Positions 1 to 6,351 of a stretch of DNA of 6,459 nucleotides are shown here, in pieces. The stretch's first letter is position 1, and each line of letters opens with the position of its first letter. The notes under the pieces are model-generated. The model did not search any database. It saw nothing but the letters and a program-made list of their open reading frames with translations, and had not been told where the DNA came from. The DNA comes from Gammaproteobacteria bacterium UBA3067 (GTDB taxonomy: Bacteria > Pseudomonadota > Gammaproteobacteria > Pseudomonadales > UBA3067). A program made the position numbers and the translations under genes. The stretch is taken from NCBI GenBank assembly GCA_002366835.1, contig DFBZ01000078.1:1-6459 (forward strand). The letters run 5' to 3'.

Positions 1-1214
1 TTGTTTTCTACAGAGCCACGTTTTACAGCAAGCTCGACACTTTCGACATAAGCCTCCAGCTTTAGGGATAGAGACTCGGCAAAATTTTGTAGTTGCAGCT
101 TGGTGGAATCAAGCACACCACTGGCAAGCAAACAGCCTCCCTCGGGCAATAGTGCCCATGTTTGTTCTAACAAGTTTTCCAGCTCACCATCGCTTCCCCC
201 AATAAAGATTTTATTGGGGGTCGGTAAATCAGTAAAAGCCTGTGGTGCTTTTCCGTTGATAATATGTAAATTCTGCACCACTCCGAATTTTTCTCTATTT
301 TGTTGCAGGTAGTCCAAACGCTCGGCGTGATGCTCTATGGCATACACCTCTGCCTTTTCATTCCAGTAGCAAAGTTCTACCGACACCCCCCCGCAGCCAG
401 CGCCAATATCCCAAACCACGTCACCATTAGCAGGCTGCATGAGTGAAAGAATAAGTAAGCGCACTTCGCGTTTACTTATCATTCCTTTGCCAGGAGTGTC
501 ACCCGTTACATAGTAATGATCGGGAATACCGGGGAATTCTGGCAGCACGCCGCCCTCACCTTTAGTTTCTATCACGGTGACATGCAGGGGGTCGAATTCT
601 CTACCGAGCTGGCTTAGCTGTTTTACGTTATAGGAGCTTGATACTTCCTGCTCATATCCCAGCATTTCATGCACGGTAATGGTGGAATCAGCAAAACCTG
701 CGGCAATACATTCTTCGGCCAGTACCTGAGGCGGGCTGTATTTGTCCGTAAGAATCAGTAAGGTGCTATTTCTTTTAAGTTGTGTTCGTATCTTTTGTAA
801 TGGCCTGCCGTGAAGGCTTACAACATTGACATTCTGTATCGCCAAGCCCTGCCGGTGACATGCGGCCTGAATACTTGAAACAGCGGGATAAAAACGAAGA
901 AGGTCTTTTGGAAAGTTCTTCGTCAACCAAGTAGCAATGCCATAGTGTAAAGGATCACCGGAAGCGACAACGGATAGCTGCTTCTCTTTTAGGTCGCCAT
1001 TTTTATTCTCACCATCAATAAGCAAGGCTTTTAATTCTGAAAGTTTTTTCACTTCGATAAATGCAGAAGGTTTTATAAGCGCTTCAATACACTGTCGATG
1101 TCGCGCCCAGCCAATCACATTATTCGACGAATGCAGGGCTAAAGTAGCCTGAGAAGAAAGCTCTGCTTTTTCTGAAATACCTAAGCCAATAATATGAATG
1201 GTGGTTTTAGACAT
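1..1214 (-). CDS. cobL: Precorrin-6Y C5,15-methyltransferase (decarboxylating), CbiE-CbiT fusion, 3' end cut by window edge
   Basis: Bifunctional cytoplasmic SAM-dependent enzyme of corrin synthesis: the CbiE half methylates C5 and the CbiT half methylates C15 and decarboxylates the C12 acetate side chain. Translating the minus strand from ATG at 1214 gives 404 codons with no stop before the edge, so the gene is partial at its C-terminus. Fused CobL proteins are usually about 400-415 residues, so little should be missing. Residues 1 to about 210 are CbiE-like: N-terminal IHIIGLG, then SGDPLHYG (85-92), the tetrapyrrole methylase signature. From about 230 (GIPDHYYVTGDTPGKGMISK) it is CbiT-like, with SAM motif I WDIGAGCGG (268-276) and a later IFIGGSDG. 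Family members usually have Ser where C274 stands. The start overlaps the cobH stop (TGATG), and GAGG about 12 nt upstream is a modest ribosome site. Whether the substrate carries cobalt cannot be told from sequence. Confidence 0.95.
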   Translation of the reverse strand, partial: MSKTTIHIIGLGISEKAELSSQATLALHSSNNVIGWARHRQCIEALIKPSAFIEVKKLSELKALLIDGENKNGDLKEKQLSVVASGDPLHYGIATWLTKNFPKDLLRFYPAVSSIQAACHRQGLAIQNVNVVSLHGRPLQKIRTQLKRNSTLLILTDKYSPPQVLAEECIAAGFADSTITVHEMLGYEQEVSSSYNVKQLSQLGREFDPLHVTVIETKGEGGVLPEFPGIPDHYYVTGDTPGKGMISKREVRLLILSLMQPANGDVVWDIGAGCGGVSVELCYWNEKAEVYAIEHHAERLDYLQQNREKFGVVQNLHIINGKAPQAFTDLPTPNKIFIGGSDGELENLLEQTWALLPEGGCLLASGVLDSTKLQLQNFAESLSLKLEAYVESVELAVKRGSVEN

Positions 1215-1855
1215 CAGTAATACTCGCCTCTGTTGCAGCGCAATAATGCATTACAACTTGCGGAAGAAACGGCACTGCCACCTTCTCGGCCCAATAGGGT
1301 GATACATTCCACCCCCAGGTTTTGGTGGTTATCCCATAAGGCTTGCTTCGATTCTGCCGCGCCAACAAAACCCACTGGCATGCCAATAATAAGTGCTGGT
1401 TTTGCGGCGCCCTGCTCAAGCATTTCTAATAATCGGAATAGAGCTGTTGGCGCATTACCGATCACGACAACAGAACCTGCGAGCTGCTCTTGCCATAAAT
1501 TTAATGCTGCCATGGAACGGGTCTCAGCATTTTTTTTAGCGAGCTGCGCTGTTTCTGGGTGATTCAAATAACAGAGCGGTTCTTTTTCTATCATGCGCTT
1601 GGTAATGCCCTGCTTGACCATTTCGACATCACAAAGAATTGCGCAATTATTTTTTAGCGCTTCCAAACCCATGTCACACGCTAAGGCACTAAAGCGCACC
1701 TGTTCAACTAAATGAGGCAAACCCAAGCTGTGTACGATGCGCATCACAACCTGCTGTTGCTCTTTATTAAAGGCGGATAGTTCGCATAGCTCTCGTATCT
1801 GCTGAAAGCTTTTTTCTTCAATCTGCTGTGGATTTATTTCGTAGTCAAAGGGCAT
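1214..1855 (-). CDS. cobH: Precorrin-8X methylmutase (CobH/CbiC)
   Basis: Moves the C11 methyl group to C12, turning (cobalt-)precorrin-8X into hydrogenobyrinate or cobyrinate; cytoplasmic and cofactor-free. The 213-residue length is normal for the family. The N-terminus MPFDYEINPQQIEEKSF matches the usual opening, which supports the ATG at 1855. VMRIVHSLGLP (37-47) carries H42, which by motif corresponds to the catalytic histidine of CobH. The blocks AILCDVEMVKQGIT and GNAPTALFRLLEML, followed by IGMPVGFVGAAESKQAL, are family signatures and intact. The gene starts 12 nt after the cobK stop with no clear Shine-Dalgarno sequence (the leader is AT-rich), so it probably relies on coupling to cobK. 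Its TGA overlaps the cobL ATG. CobH and CbiC are orthologous; the symbol follows the aerobic naming and does not settle the cobalt question. Confidence 0.97.
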   Translation of the reverse strand: MPFDYEINPQQIEEKSFQQIRELCELSAFNKEQQQVVMRIVHSLGLPHLVEQVRFSALACDMGLEALKNNCAILCDVEMVKQGITKRMIEKEPLCYLNHPETAQLAKKNAETRSMAALNLWQEQLAGSVVVIGNAPTALFRLLEMLEQGAAKPALIIGMPVGFVGAAESKQALWDNHQNLGVECITLLGREGGSAVSSASCNALLRCNRGEYY

Positions 1856-1867
1856 ATTAGTTTTAGA

Positions 1868-2626
1868 TCACCGTGTTTTTGTGGTGGCTTGACTGAACTG
1901 GTTCAGCACATACTGCTCACAATATTTTTTATCGATAAATATTTTATCAGCTGCTTCCAAAACAGGGCGCTCTAGCATATAGACGGGTATCTTTAATTTA
2001 CGTGCAGCAAACAACTTGGCGACGGTTGAATCACCCCCGCTGTTTTTGCTGACCAAGGCATCAATATTGTATTGCTGCATCAATGTGTATTCATCTTCTT
2101 CGGTAAAGGGGCCTATGGCCTTTATCCACTCAACATTGTTTGGCAAATTTATTTTCGGCGCTACCGCCGTTCTTAAAAGCACCCGCTCGCTCTTACCGGC
2201 AACTTGCTCTAAATACTCTTGCTCTACTTGCCCAACCGTCATAAATAAACGTTTTTTATCCGATAAAGCGGCTGTTAAGTCCTTCCACTTGGAAAACTTT
2301 TTCCAGCTATCGGCGGATGTTTCTTGCCAGGGCTCTCGATAAAAACGCCAACAAGGAATACCACAACTTTTTGCGGCGCTCACCGCAGTGGTGCTCATTT
2401 TGGCCGCATAGGGATGCGTGGCATCCAATATGGCAGTGATACCCTGCTGTTGACTATATTCCGCTAAACCACCGAACTGACGAAAGCCTCCGCTCACTAC
2501 TTCACACCCTACTTTGGGCGTTCTGACCAAACCCGCCACGCTGTAGATAAGGGGTATACCTTGCTGATGGAGAACTTCCGCAAGCTGCCGACCGTCTGCT
2601 GTGCCTCCTAAAATTAGTAAACGCAT
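1868..2626 (-). CDS. cobK: Precorrin-6A / cobalt-precorrin-6A reductase (CobK/CbiJ)
   Basis: NAD(P)H-dependent cytoplasmic reductase that reduces the ring of (cobalt-)precorrin-6A to 6B. Starting at ATG 2626 the protein has 252 residues, typical for the family. The N-terminus MRLLILGGTADGRQLAEVL is the glycine-rich nucleotide-binding start; DATHPYA (68-74), IGPF (171-174) and SKNSGGDST (193-201) are the other recognisable blocks. A TTG one codon upstream (2629) is a possible start, but the ATG is preferred: it forms a TGATG overlap with the cbiD stop, the same junction type as cobH-cobL, with GAAGG about 9 nt upstream as ribosome site. The C-terminal tail (QFSQATTKTR) is polar and uncharacterised. 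CobK and CbiJ cannot be separated by sequence alone here; the cbiD neighbour leaves open a cobalt-containing substrate. Confidence 0.95.
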   Translation of the reverse strand: MRLLILGGTADGRQLAEVLHQQGIPLIYSVAGLVRTPKVGCEVVSGGFRQFGGLAEYSQQQGITAILDATHPYAAKMSTTAVSAAKSCGIPCWRFYREPWQETSADSWKKFSKWKDLTAALSDKKRLFMTVGQVEQEYLEQVAGKSERVLLRTAVAPKINLPNNVEWIKAIGPFTEEDEYTLMQQYNIDALVSKNSGGDSTVAKLFAARKLKIPVYMLERPVLEAADKIFIDKKYCEQYVLNQFSQATTKTR

Positions 2627-3735
2627 CAAGCATTACCTTCTTCAAATTCAGAAGCTGAGCCGACCAATTCACCCCGCCTATTAATTGCTAATACTTCAAG
2701 TGACACCGATGCCGGCACAATCGCTCGCGCAGTCGCCAAGGCACGGGCACACATTGCATCAGCCAGGGCGATATTTTCCTGTATGCACATGTCGAGTGCT
2801 TCGATACTGGTGTTCGCCTTAAGAATTTTTTCTTGCAGTGAATTCTTTGCGCCAAGTGTTTGTGCCAGCTCTGCTATATCCTTAAAGTCGATATGTGAGA
2901 CACGGCTATTTAAATCTATATGGCCATTGGCAAGCTTAGTAATTTTCCCAAAACCACCGCAAATACTGAGTTTTTCGATAGGATTTTTTTTAAGGTGTTT
3001 CAAAACGGCACCGGCAAAGTCACCCATTTCGATTAAGGCCATATCATTTAATTGGTATCGCTGCCTGACTGCTTGTTCACTACTGTTGCCTGTACTGGCC
3101 GCAATATGTGTAAAACCGTTGGCTTTGGCAACATCGATACCTTGGTATATCGAGGCAATCCACGCCGCACAGGAAAAGGGCCGCACAATACCTGTTGTGC
3201 CTAATATGGATAAGCCCCCCACAATACCTAAGCGTGGGTTCATTGTTTTTTGTGCAATGTCTTCGCCATTGTTCACGCCAATTGTCACGGCAAAACCACC
3301 CTGGTATTGATATTTTTCTGCCAGACTTTGGAGGTTTTCACGGATCATCGCTCTTGGTACTGGATTGATAGCAGGCTCGCCAACAGGTAACAATAAACCC
3401 TTGCGTGTTACGGTTCCGACACCCTTTCCCGCAAAAAAACTTACACCCTGAGTTGGTTTTAATTGAAGATCAGCAAATACTTTTGCGCCATGGGTTACAT
3501 CGGGGTCGTCACCCGCATCTTTGATGGTATAAGCGCTGGCAGATTTTTTATCTTGCTCATTAACACCGACGATCAACTCAACGGTTTTCCCTTTAGGCAA
3601 GGTGACGCTCACCTTTTCCGGGAATTCGCCAGAGAATAGATATACAGCAGAAGCCACAGCACAGGCTGTGGCACACGTTCCGGTGGTAAGGCCGGTGCGG
3701 AGAGGTTTTTTAGGTTCTGCGCTCTCCTCCCACAT
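2626..3735 (-). CDS. cbiD: Cobalt-precorrin-5B C1-methyltransferase (CbiD)
   Basis: SAM-dependent enzyme that methylates C1 of the ring-contracted corrin intermediate. Counted from ATG 3735 the protein has 369 residues, normal for CbiD. Signatures are the N-terminal LRTGLTTGTCATA (12-24), KDAGDDPDVTHGA (72-84), GVGTVTRKGLLLPVG (105-119), VNNGED (154-159), NPRLGIVGGLSILGTTGIV (166-184) and ICGGFGKITKLA (258-269). CbiD is unrelated to the tetrapyrrole methylase family of CbiE, CobI and CobJ. The start is ambiguous: GTG at 3738 directly abuts the transporter stop TAA, and ATG follows as the next codon. Neither has a good upstream Shine-Dalgarno, while a strong GGGAGGAG lies just inside the coding region. 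CbiD is the anaerobic-route counterpart of CobF; its presence with CobH, CobK and CobL resembles the mixed gene set of Pseudomonas. Confidence 0.95.
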   Translation of the reverse strand: MWEESAEPKKPLRTGLTTGTCATACAVASAVYLFSGEFPEKVSVTLPKGKTVELIVGVNEQDKKSASAYTIKDAGDDPDVTHGAKVFADLQLKPTQGVSFFAGKGVGTVTRKGLLLPVGEPAINPVPRAMIRENLQSLAEKYQYQGGFAVTIGVNNGEDIAQKTMNPRLGIVGGLSILGTTGIVRPFSCAAWIASIYQGIDVAKANGFTHIAASTGNSSEQAVRQRYQLNDMALIEMGDFAGAVLKHLKKNPIEKLSICGGFGKITKLANGHIDLNSRVSHIDFKDIAELAQTLGAKNSLQEKILKANTSIEALDMCIQENIALADAMCARALATARAIVPASVSLEVLAINRRGELVGSASEFEEGNA

Positions 3736-3738
3736 CAC

Positions 3739-4410
3739 TTATATCGCTTGTGATAACCAGAAACTGCCAAGGCAGATGGATGAAAACGCCAACAGGTGGC
3801 GACTAAGTTGGAATACCTGCTGATACCTCTTATTTAAAAAACGTTGCAGATGCGCAAAACCCAAACCAAAAGCCAGCATCGATAACATAACGCCAGTGGA
3901 AAATAATATGAGATACAGCATTGCGGAGAAAAACTCACCACTGGAAACAGCAGGAATTAAAGCCAAGGCCGGTGCGCTACCCGCCAAGCCGTGCAGCACT
4001 CCCACAAAGACAGGTTTATGGATATGTTTAGAGCTGTGTTCGGTATCATTATCATGCCAATGGGTATGCACAACATCACCATGACGATGCATTTCTAACT
4101 TAAGCTTGTCTTTTCTCAGTTGAAAGAAGAATAAAAGACCCAGCGCGATCAAAAGTAAGCCCACACCGATTTCAGCCGCCTGTTGTAATGATTCAGGAAT
4201 AGAAACGCCTAAACCGAACAAAAGAATACCGCTCATTAATAAAACACCACCATGCCCTAAGGCCCAGTGCCCGCTATGGAGCAAGGTCTTTTTAAAGCCC
4301 GGCTTTTGATTGCTTAAAGCCGATACTGCCATAATATGGTCTGCATCAAGCGCATGCATAAACCCCAAACCAAAACCTACTAAAAGTAGCGGTAGTAACT
4401 CAGCCAACAT
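3739..4410 (-). CDS. Putative nickel/cobalt transporter (NiCoT/UreH-like) with His-rich loop
   Basis: Small integral membrane protein, 223 residues, about six predicted membrane segments (roughly 4-29, 50-70, 78-98, 134-154, 160-187, 203-222). In the first segment, H19-ALDA-D24-H25 matches the HX4DH metal-selectivity motif of NiCoT permeases and related RcnA/UreH-type proteins; LHSGHWALGHG (44-54) and LHGLAGSAPAL (139-149) are further blocks. Between segments 3 and 4 a hydrophilic loop (107-132) has eight histidines in 24 residues (H108, 110, 115, 117, 119, 125, 129, 131), probably metal-binding. Lying inside a cobalamin operon, it most likely imports cobalt; that is inference, since related proteins carry nickel and RcnA-type members export. 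Its ATG lies inside cobB (11-nt overlap), with AGAGAAA as a moderate ribosome site, and its TAA abuts the cbiD GTG. No cbiM/N/Q/O-type transporter is visible. Confidence 0.85.
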   Translation of the reverse strand: MLAELLPLLLVGFGLGFMHALDADHIMAVSALSNQKPGFKKTLLHSGHWALGHGGVLLMSGILLFGLGVSIPESLQQAAEIGVGLLLIALGLLFFFQLRKDKLKLEMHRHGDVVHTHWHDNDTEHSSKHIHKPVFVGVLHGLAGSAPALALIPAVSSGEFFSAMLYLILFSTGVMLSMLAFGLGFAHLQRFLNKRYQQVFQLSRHLLAFSSICLGSFWLSQAI

Positions 4411-5758
4411 AATTTATTTCTCTTTTATTGCTCTGCTCTCTCGCCTCATTATTTTTGCGCAAAAATAAATCCGCAATGGCTTCTGGGTTAGAAGGAAAAA
4501 ACAAGTGCAAATAACTTGCAGTGAGGGAACCTTCACGATAAATAGGTTCTCCTGGCGCAGGGTGGCGCTGCCTAACCCCGTAAGAAATGGGCACAGGTGT
4601 TTCAGCGCTTCTGGAACGATGATGCGCATGCGCTCGCACATCCCCTTCGGGCAAGGGAGCAACTTGCATGCCTTGGCAGCCTCTCTTGCCCCGCATGGCA
4701 CCCTTACCTGGCATAAGCCCCAGCATCGGGTATTCCTTATCGTCTAGATCTCTTAGGGTTTGCAAGCAATAAAGAAGGCCACCACACTCTGCAAGAATAG
4801 CTTTATCTTGTTGATGAAATAAACGAATTTGCTCCTTTATTTCTGTATTTATGGATAGCGCGTGACTGTGCAACTCTGGATAACCACCTGCTAACCACAG
4901 CGCGTCTGCTTGTGGTAACTGCGTATCTCGAAGTGGTGAAAAAAATCGAATTTCTGCCCCCATATCACGCAATAACTGAAGGTTGGCTTCGTAAATAAAA
5001 CTAAAGGCTTCATCTTTTGCCACGGCAATGGTTTTACCGCGCAGTGTAAGTGGCACCTCAGGCAGAGCTACAGGGTGAAACTCTACAGCCGCAACCTGAT
5101 CAAGCCATTGCATCGCTCCCGATTCTTCAAGCCGATCAGCGCCGGCCTCAAAACATTTTTCCAGCTCAGCAGATACTTCTTGCGCTTGCACCAAACCCAA
5201 GTGACGCTCAGGCAGCGTAATTTCCTCACAACGTTTTAACGTCATTAATAGCGGTAAACTTTCAGGTAAAGCATCTTCTATAAGCTGACGGTGCCTTTCA
5301 GAGCCACAGTTATTGGCGATTAGCCCCGCGACAGAAAAATCATTACGGAAATTGGCAAGCCCCGATGCAATCGCAGCGCTTGTTTGCGCCATGCCTTTTA
5401 CATCCATAACCATTGCAATGGGAATATTAAACCTTGCCGCTAAATCGGCACTGGAGGGCTCACCATCGAACATACCCATCGCCCCTTCTACCAGAATTAA
5501 ATCAGCAACCTTGGCGGCCTCATATAATTTTTGCTGACACCGAGCGTCACCGGCCATCCATGTGTCCAACATTTCTACGGCTTGCCCCGATGCCTGTTCT
5601 AAAATTTGCGGATCTAAATAGTCCGGCCCCGTTTTAAAAACATGCACCCTTTTGCCCTGGCGCTTGAGCAAACGAGCCAGTGCAGCGGTGATGGTGGTTT
5701 TACCTTGGCCAGAAGCAGGAGCAGCCAGCAAAAGTGCGGGGCAACAAACTTTAGTCAT
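4400..5758 (-). CDS. cobB: Cobyrinate / hydrogenobyrinate a,c-diamide synthase (CbiA/CobB)
   Basis: ATP- and glutamine-dependent cytoplasmic amidase that converts the a and c carboxylates of (cobalt-containing or cobalt-free) cobyrinic acid to amides. The 452-residue length is typical. The N-terminal dethiobiotin-synthetase-like ATPase domain has the P-loop APASGQGKTT (13-22), FKTGPDYLDP (41-50) and VEGAMGMFDG (90-99). The C-terminal class I glutamine amidotransferase domain begins around 243 and has WLAGGYPELH (288-297), AECGG with nucleophile C325, and LTASYLHLFFPSNPEA (412-427) with H418 as the likely catalytic histidine. The final 20 or so residues are polar, and the last few are encoded in the overlap with the transporter gene. 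The start is fixed by the TAATG overlap with cobO; AAAAGGG about 12 nt upstream is a distant ribosome site. The sequence does not say whether the substrate is the CbiA or the CobB form. Confidence 0.96.
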   Translation of the reverse strand: MTKVCCPALLLAAPASGQGKTTITAALARLLKRQGKRVHVFKTGPDYLDPQILEQASGQAVEMLDTWMAGDARCQQKLYEAAKVADLILVEGAMGMFDGEPSSADLAARFNIPIAMVMDVKGMAQTSAAIASGLANFRNDFSVAGLIANNCGSERHRQLIEDALPESLPLLMTLKRCEEITLPERHLGLVQAQEVSAELEKCFEAGADRLEESGAMQWLDQVAAVEFHPVALPEVPLTLRGKTIAVAKDEAFSFIYEANLQLLRDMGAEIRFFSPLRDTQLPQADALWLAGGYPELHSHALSINTEIKEQIRLFHQQDKAILAECGGLLYCLQTLRDLDDKEYPMLGLMPGKGAMRGKRGCQGMQVAPLPEGDVRAHAHHRSRSAETPVPISYGVRQRHPAPGEPIYREGSLTASYLHLFFPSNPEAIADLFLRKNNEAREQSNKREINYVG

Positions 5759-6351
5759 TAATATTCAATGCCCTTTTGTGCTTTCACGCCCTGACGAAAA
5801 GCGTGCTTTTCATCCTGAACGATGGAAATAGTATCGGCGATTTCTTGCAATGGCAGCGCCATGGTACGCCCGGTAATAATGACATTTTGCATTGTTGGTC
5901 GAGCCTTGATTGCCTCAACGACTGGCTGTACATCGAGATATTCATATTTGAACATATAGCTCAATTCATCAAATATCAGCATATCGTAGCTTTCATCTAA
6001 CAATAAGTTTTCAGCAAGCTGCCAGGCTTTTTGAGCAGCGGCTATATCTTGCGTTTTATCTTGGGTTTCCCAAGTAAAACCATGGCCCATGACATGCCAG
6101 TCAAGTAAGGGCTGGTCTTTAAATAGTTTATATTCACCCGTTTCTGTACGGCCTTTAATAAATTGGATGACCGCGCATTTTTTACCATGCCCGAGGGAGC
6201 GCGCCATGGTGCCAAAGGCAGAACTGCTTTTTCCTTTGCCGTTCCCTTTAAGTAAAATCAGCACGCCACGTTCTTCAGTGGCCTTGGCAATTCGGGCATC
6301 CATAACGGCTTTTTTATTTGCCATACGGGTTTGATGGGTTTTATCCGTCAT
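5758..6351 (-). CDS. cobO: Corrinoid (cob(I)alamin) adenosyltransferase, CobO/BtuR type
   Basis: Transfers the adenosyl group of ATP to reduced corrinoid, making the upper ligand of coenzyme B12, both in synthesis and in salvage; cytoplasmic. The 197-residue length is normal. The P-loop is GNGKGKSS (36-43); VIQFIKG (61-67), GFTWETQD (91-98), the Walker B-like MLIFDEL (124-130) and C-terminal GVKAQKGIEY (188-197) are all characteristic of the CobO/BtuR family rather than PduO or EutT. The loop usually reading TGRG(A/C) reads ITGRTM here (159-164). It is the first gene of the operon in this window, with a 108-nt leader up to the window edge. The start at 6351 gives the usual N-terminal helix; only a weak GACGAG site lies 8 nt upstream. 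Its TAA overlaps the cobB ATG. Confidence 0.97.
   Translation of the reverse strand: MTDKTHQTRMANKKAVMDARIAKATEERGVLILLKGNGKGKSSSAFGTMARSLGHGKKCAVIQFIKGRTETGEYKLFKDQPLLDWHVMGHGFTWETQDKTQDIAAAQKAWQLAENLLLDESYDMLIFDELSYMFKYEYLDVQPVVEAIKARPTMQNVIITGRTMALPLQEIADTISIVQDEKHAFRQGVKAQKGIEY

Noticed and set aside
100..312. Plus-strand 70-codon frame at the left end
   Set aside because: It is antisense to the CbiT domain of cobL, which is continuously open there with recognisable motifs.
1207..1419. Minus-strand 70-codon frame overlapping the cobH end
   Set aside because: CobH continues intact in its own frame through the same bases; the alternative frame has no family resemblance.
1856..1867. Terminator or promoter in the cobK-cobH gap
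   Set aside because: The gap is only 12 nt and AT-rich, with no hairpin and no room for a promoter.
2783..3310. Open plus-strand reading frame of 175 codons opposite cbiD
   Set aside because: It lies wholly antisense to a confidently identified cbiD, has no recognisable domain, and its Cys/Ser/Pro-rich composition is typical of a shadow frame.
4414..4701. Second minus-strand frame of 95 codons inside the 3' part of cobB
   Set aside because: It could suggest a frameshift, but the main cobB frame carries all C-terminal amidotransferase motifs through to its stop, so this is an out-of-frame shadow.
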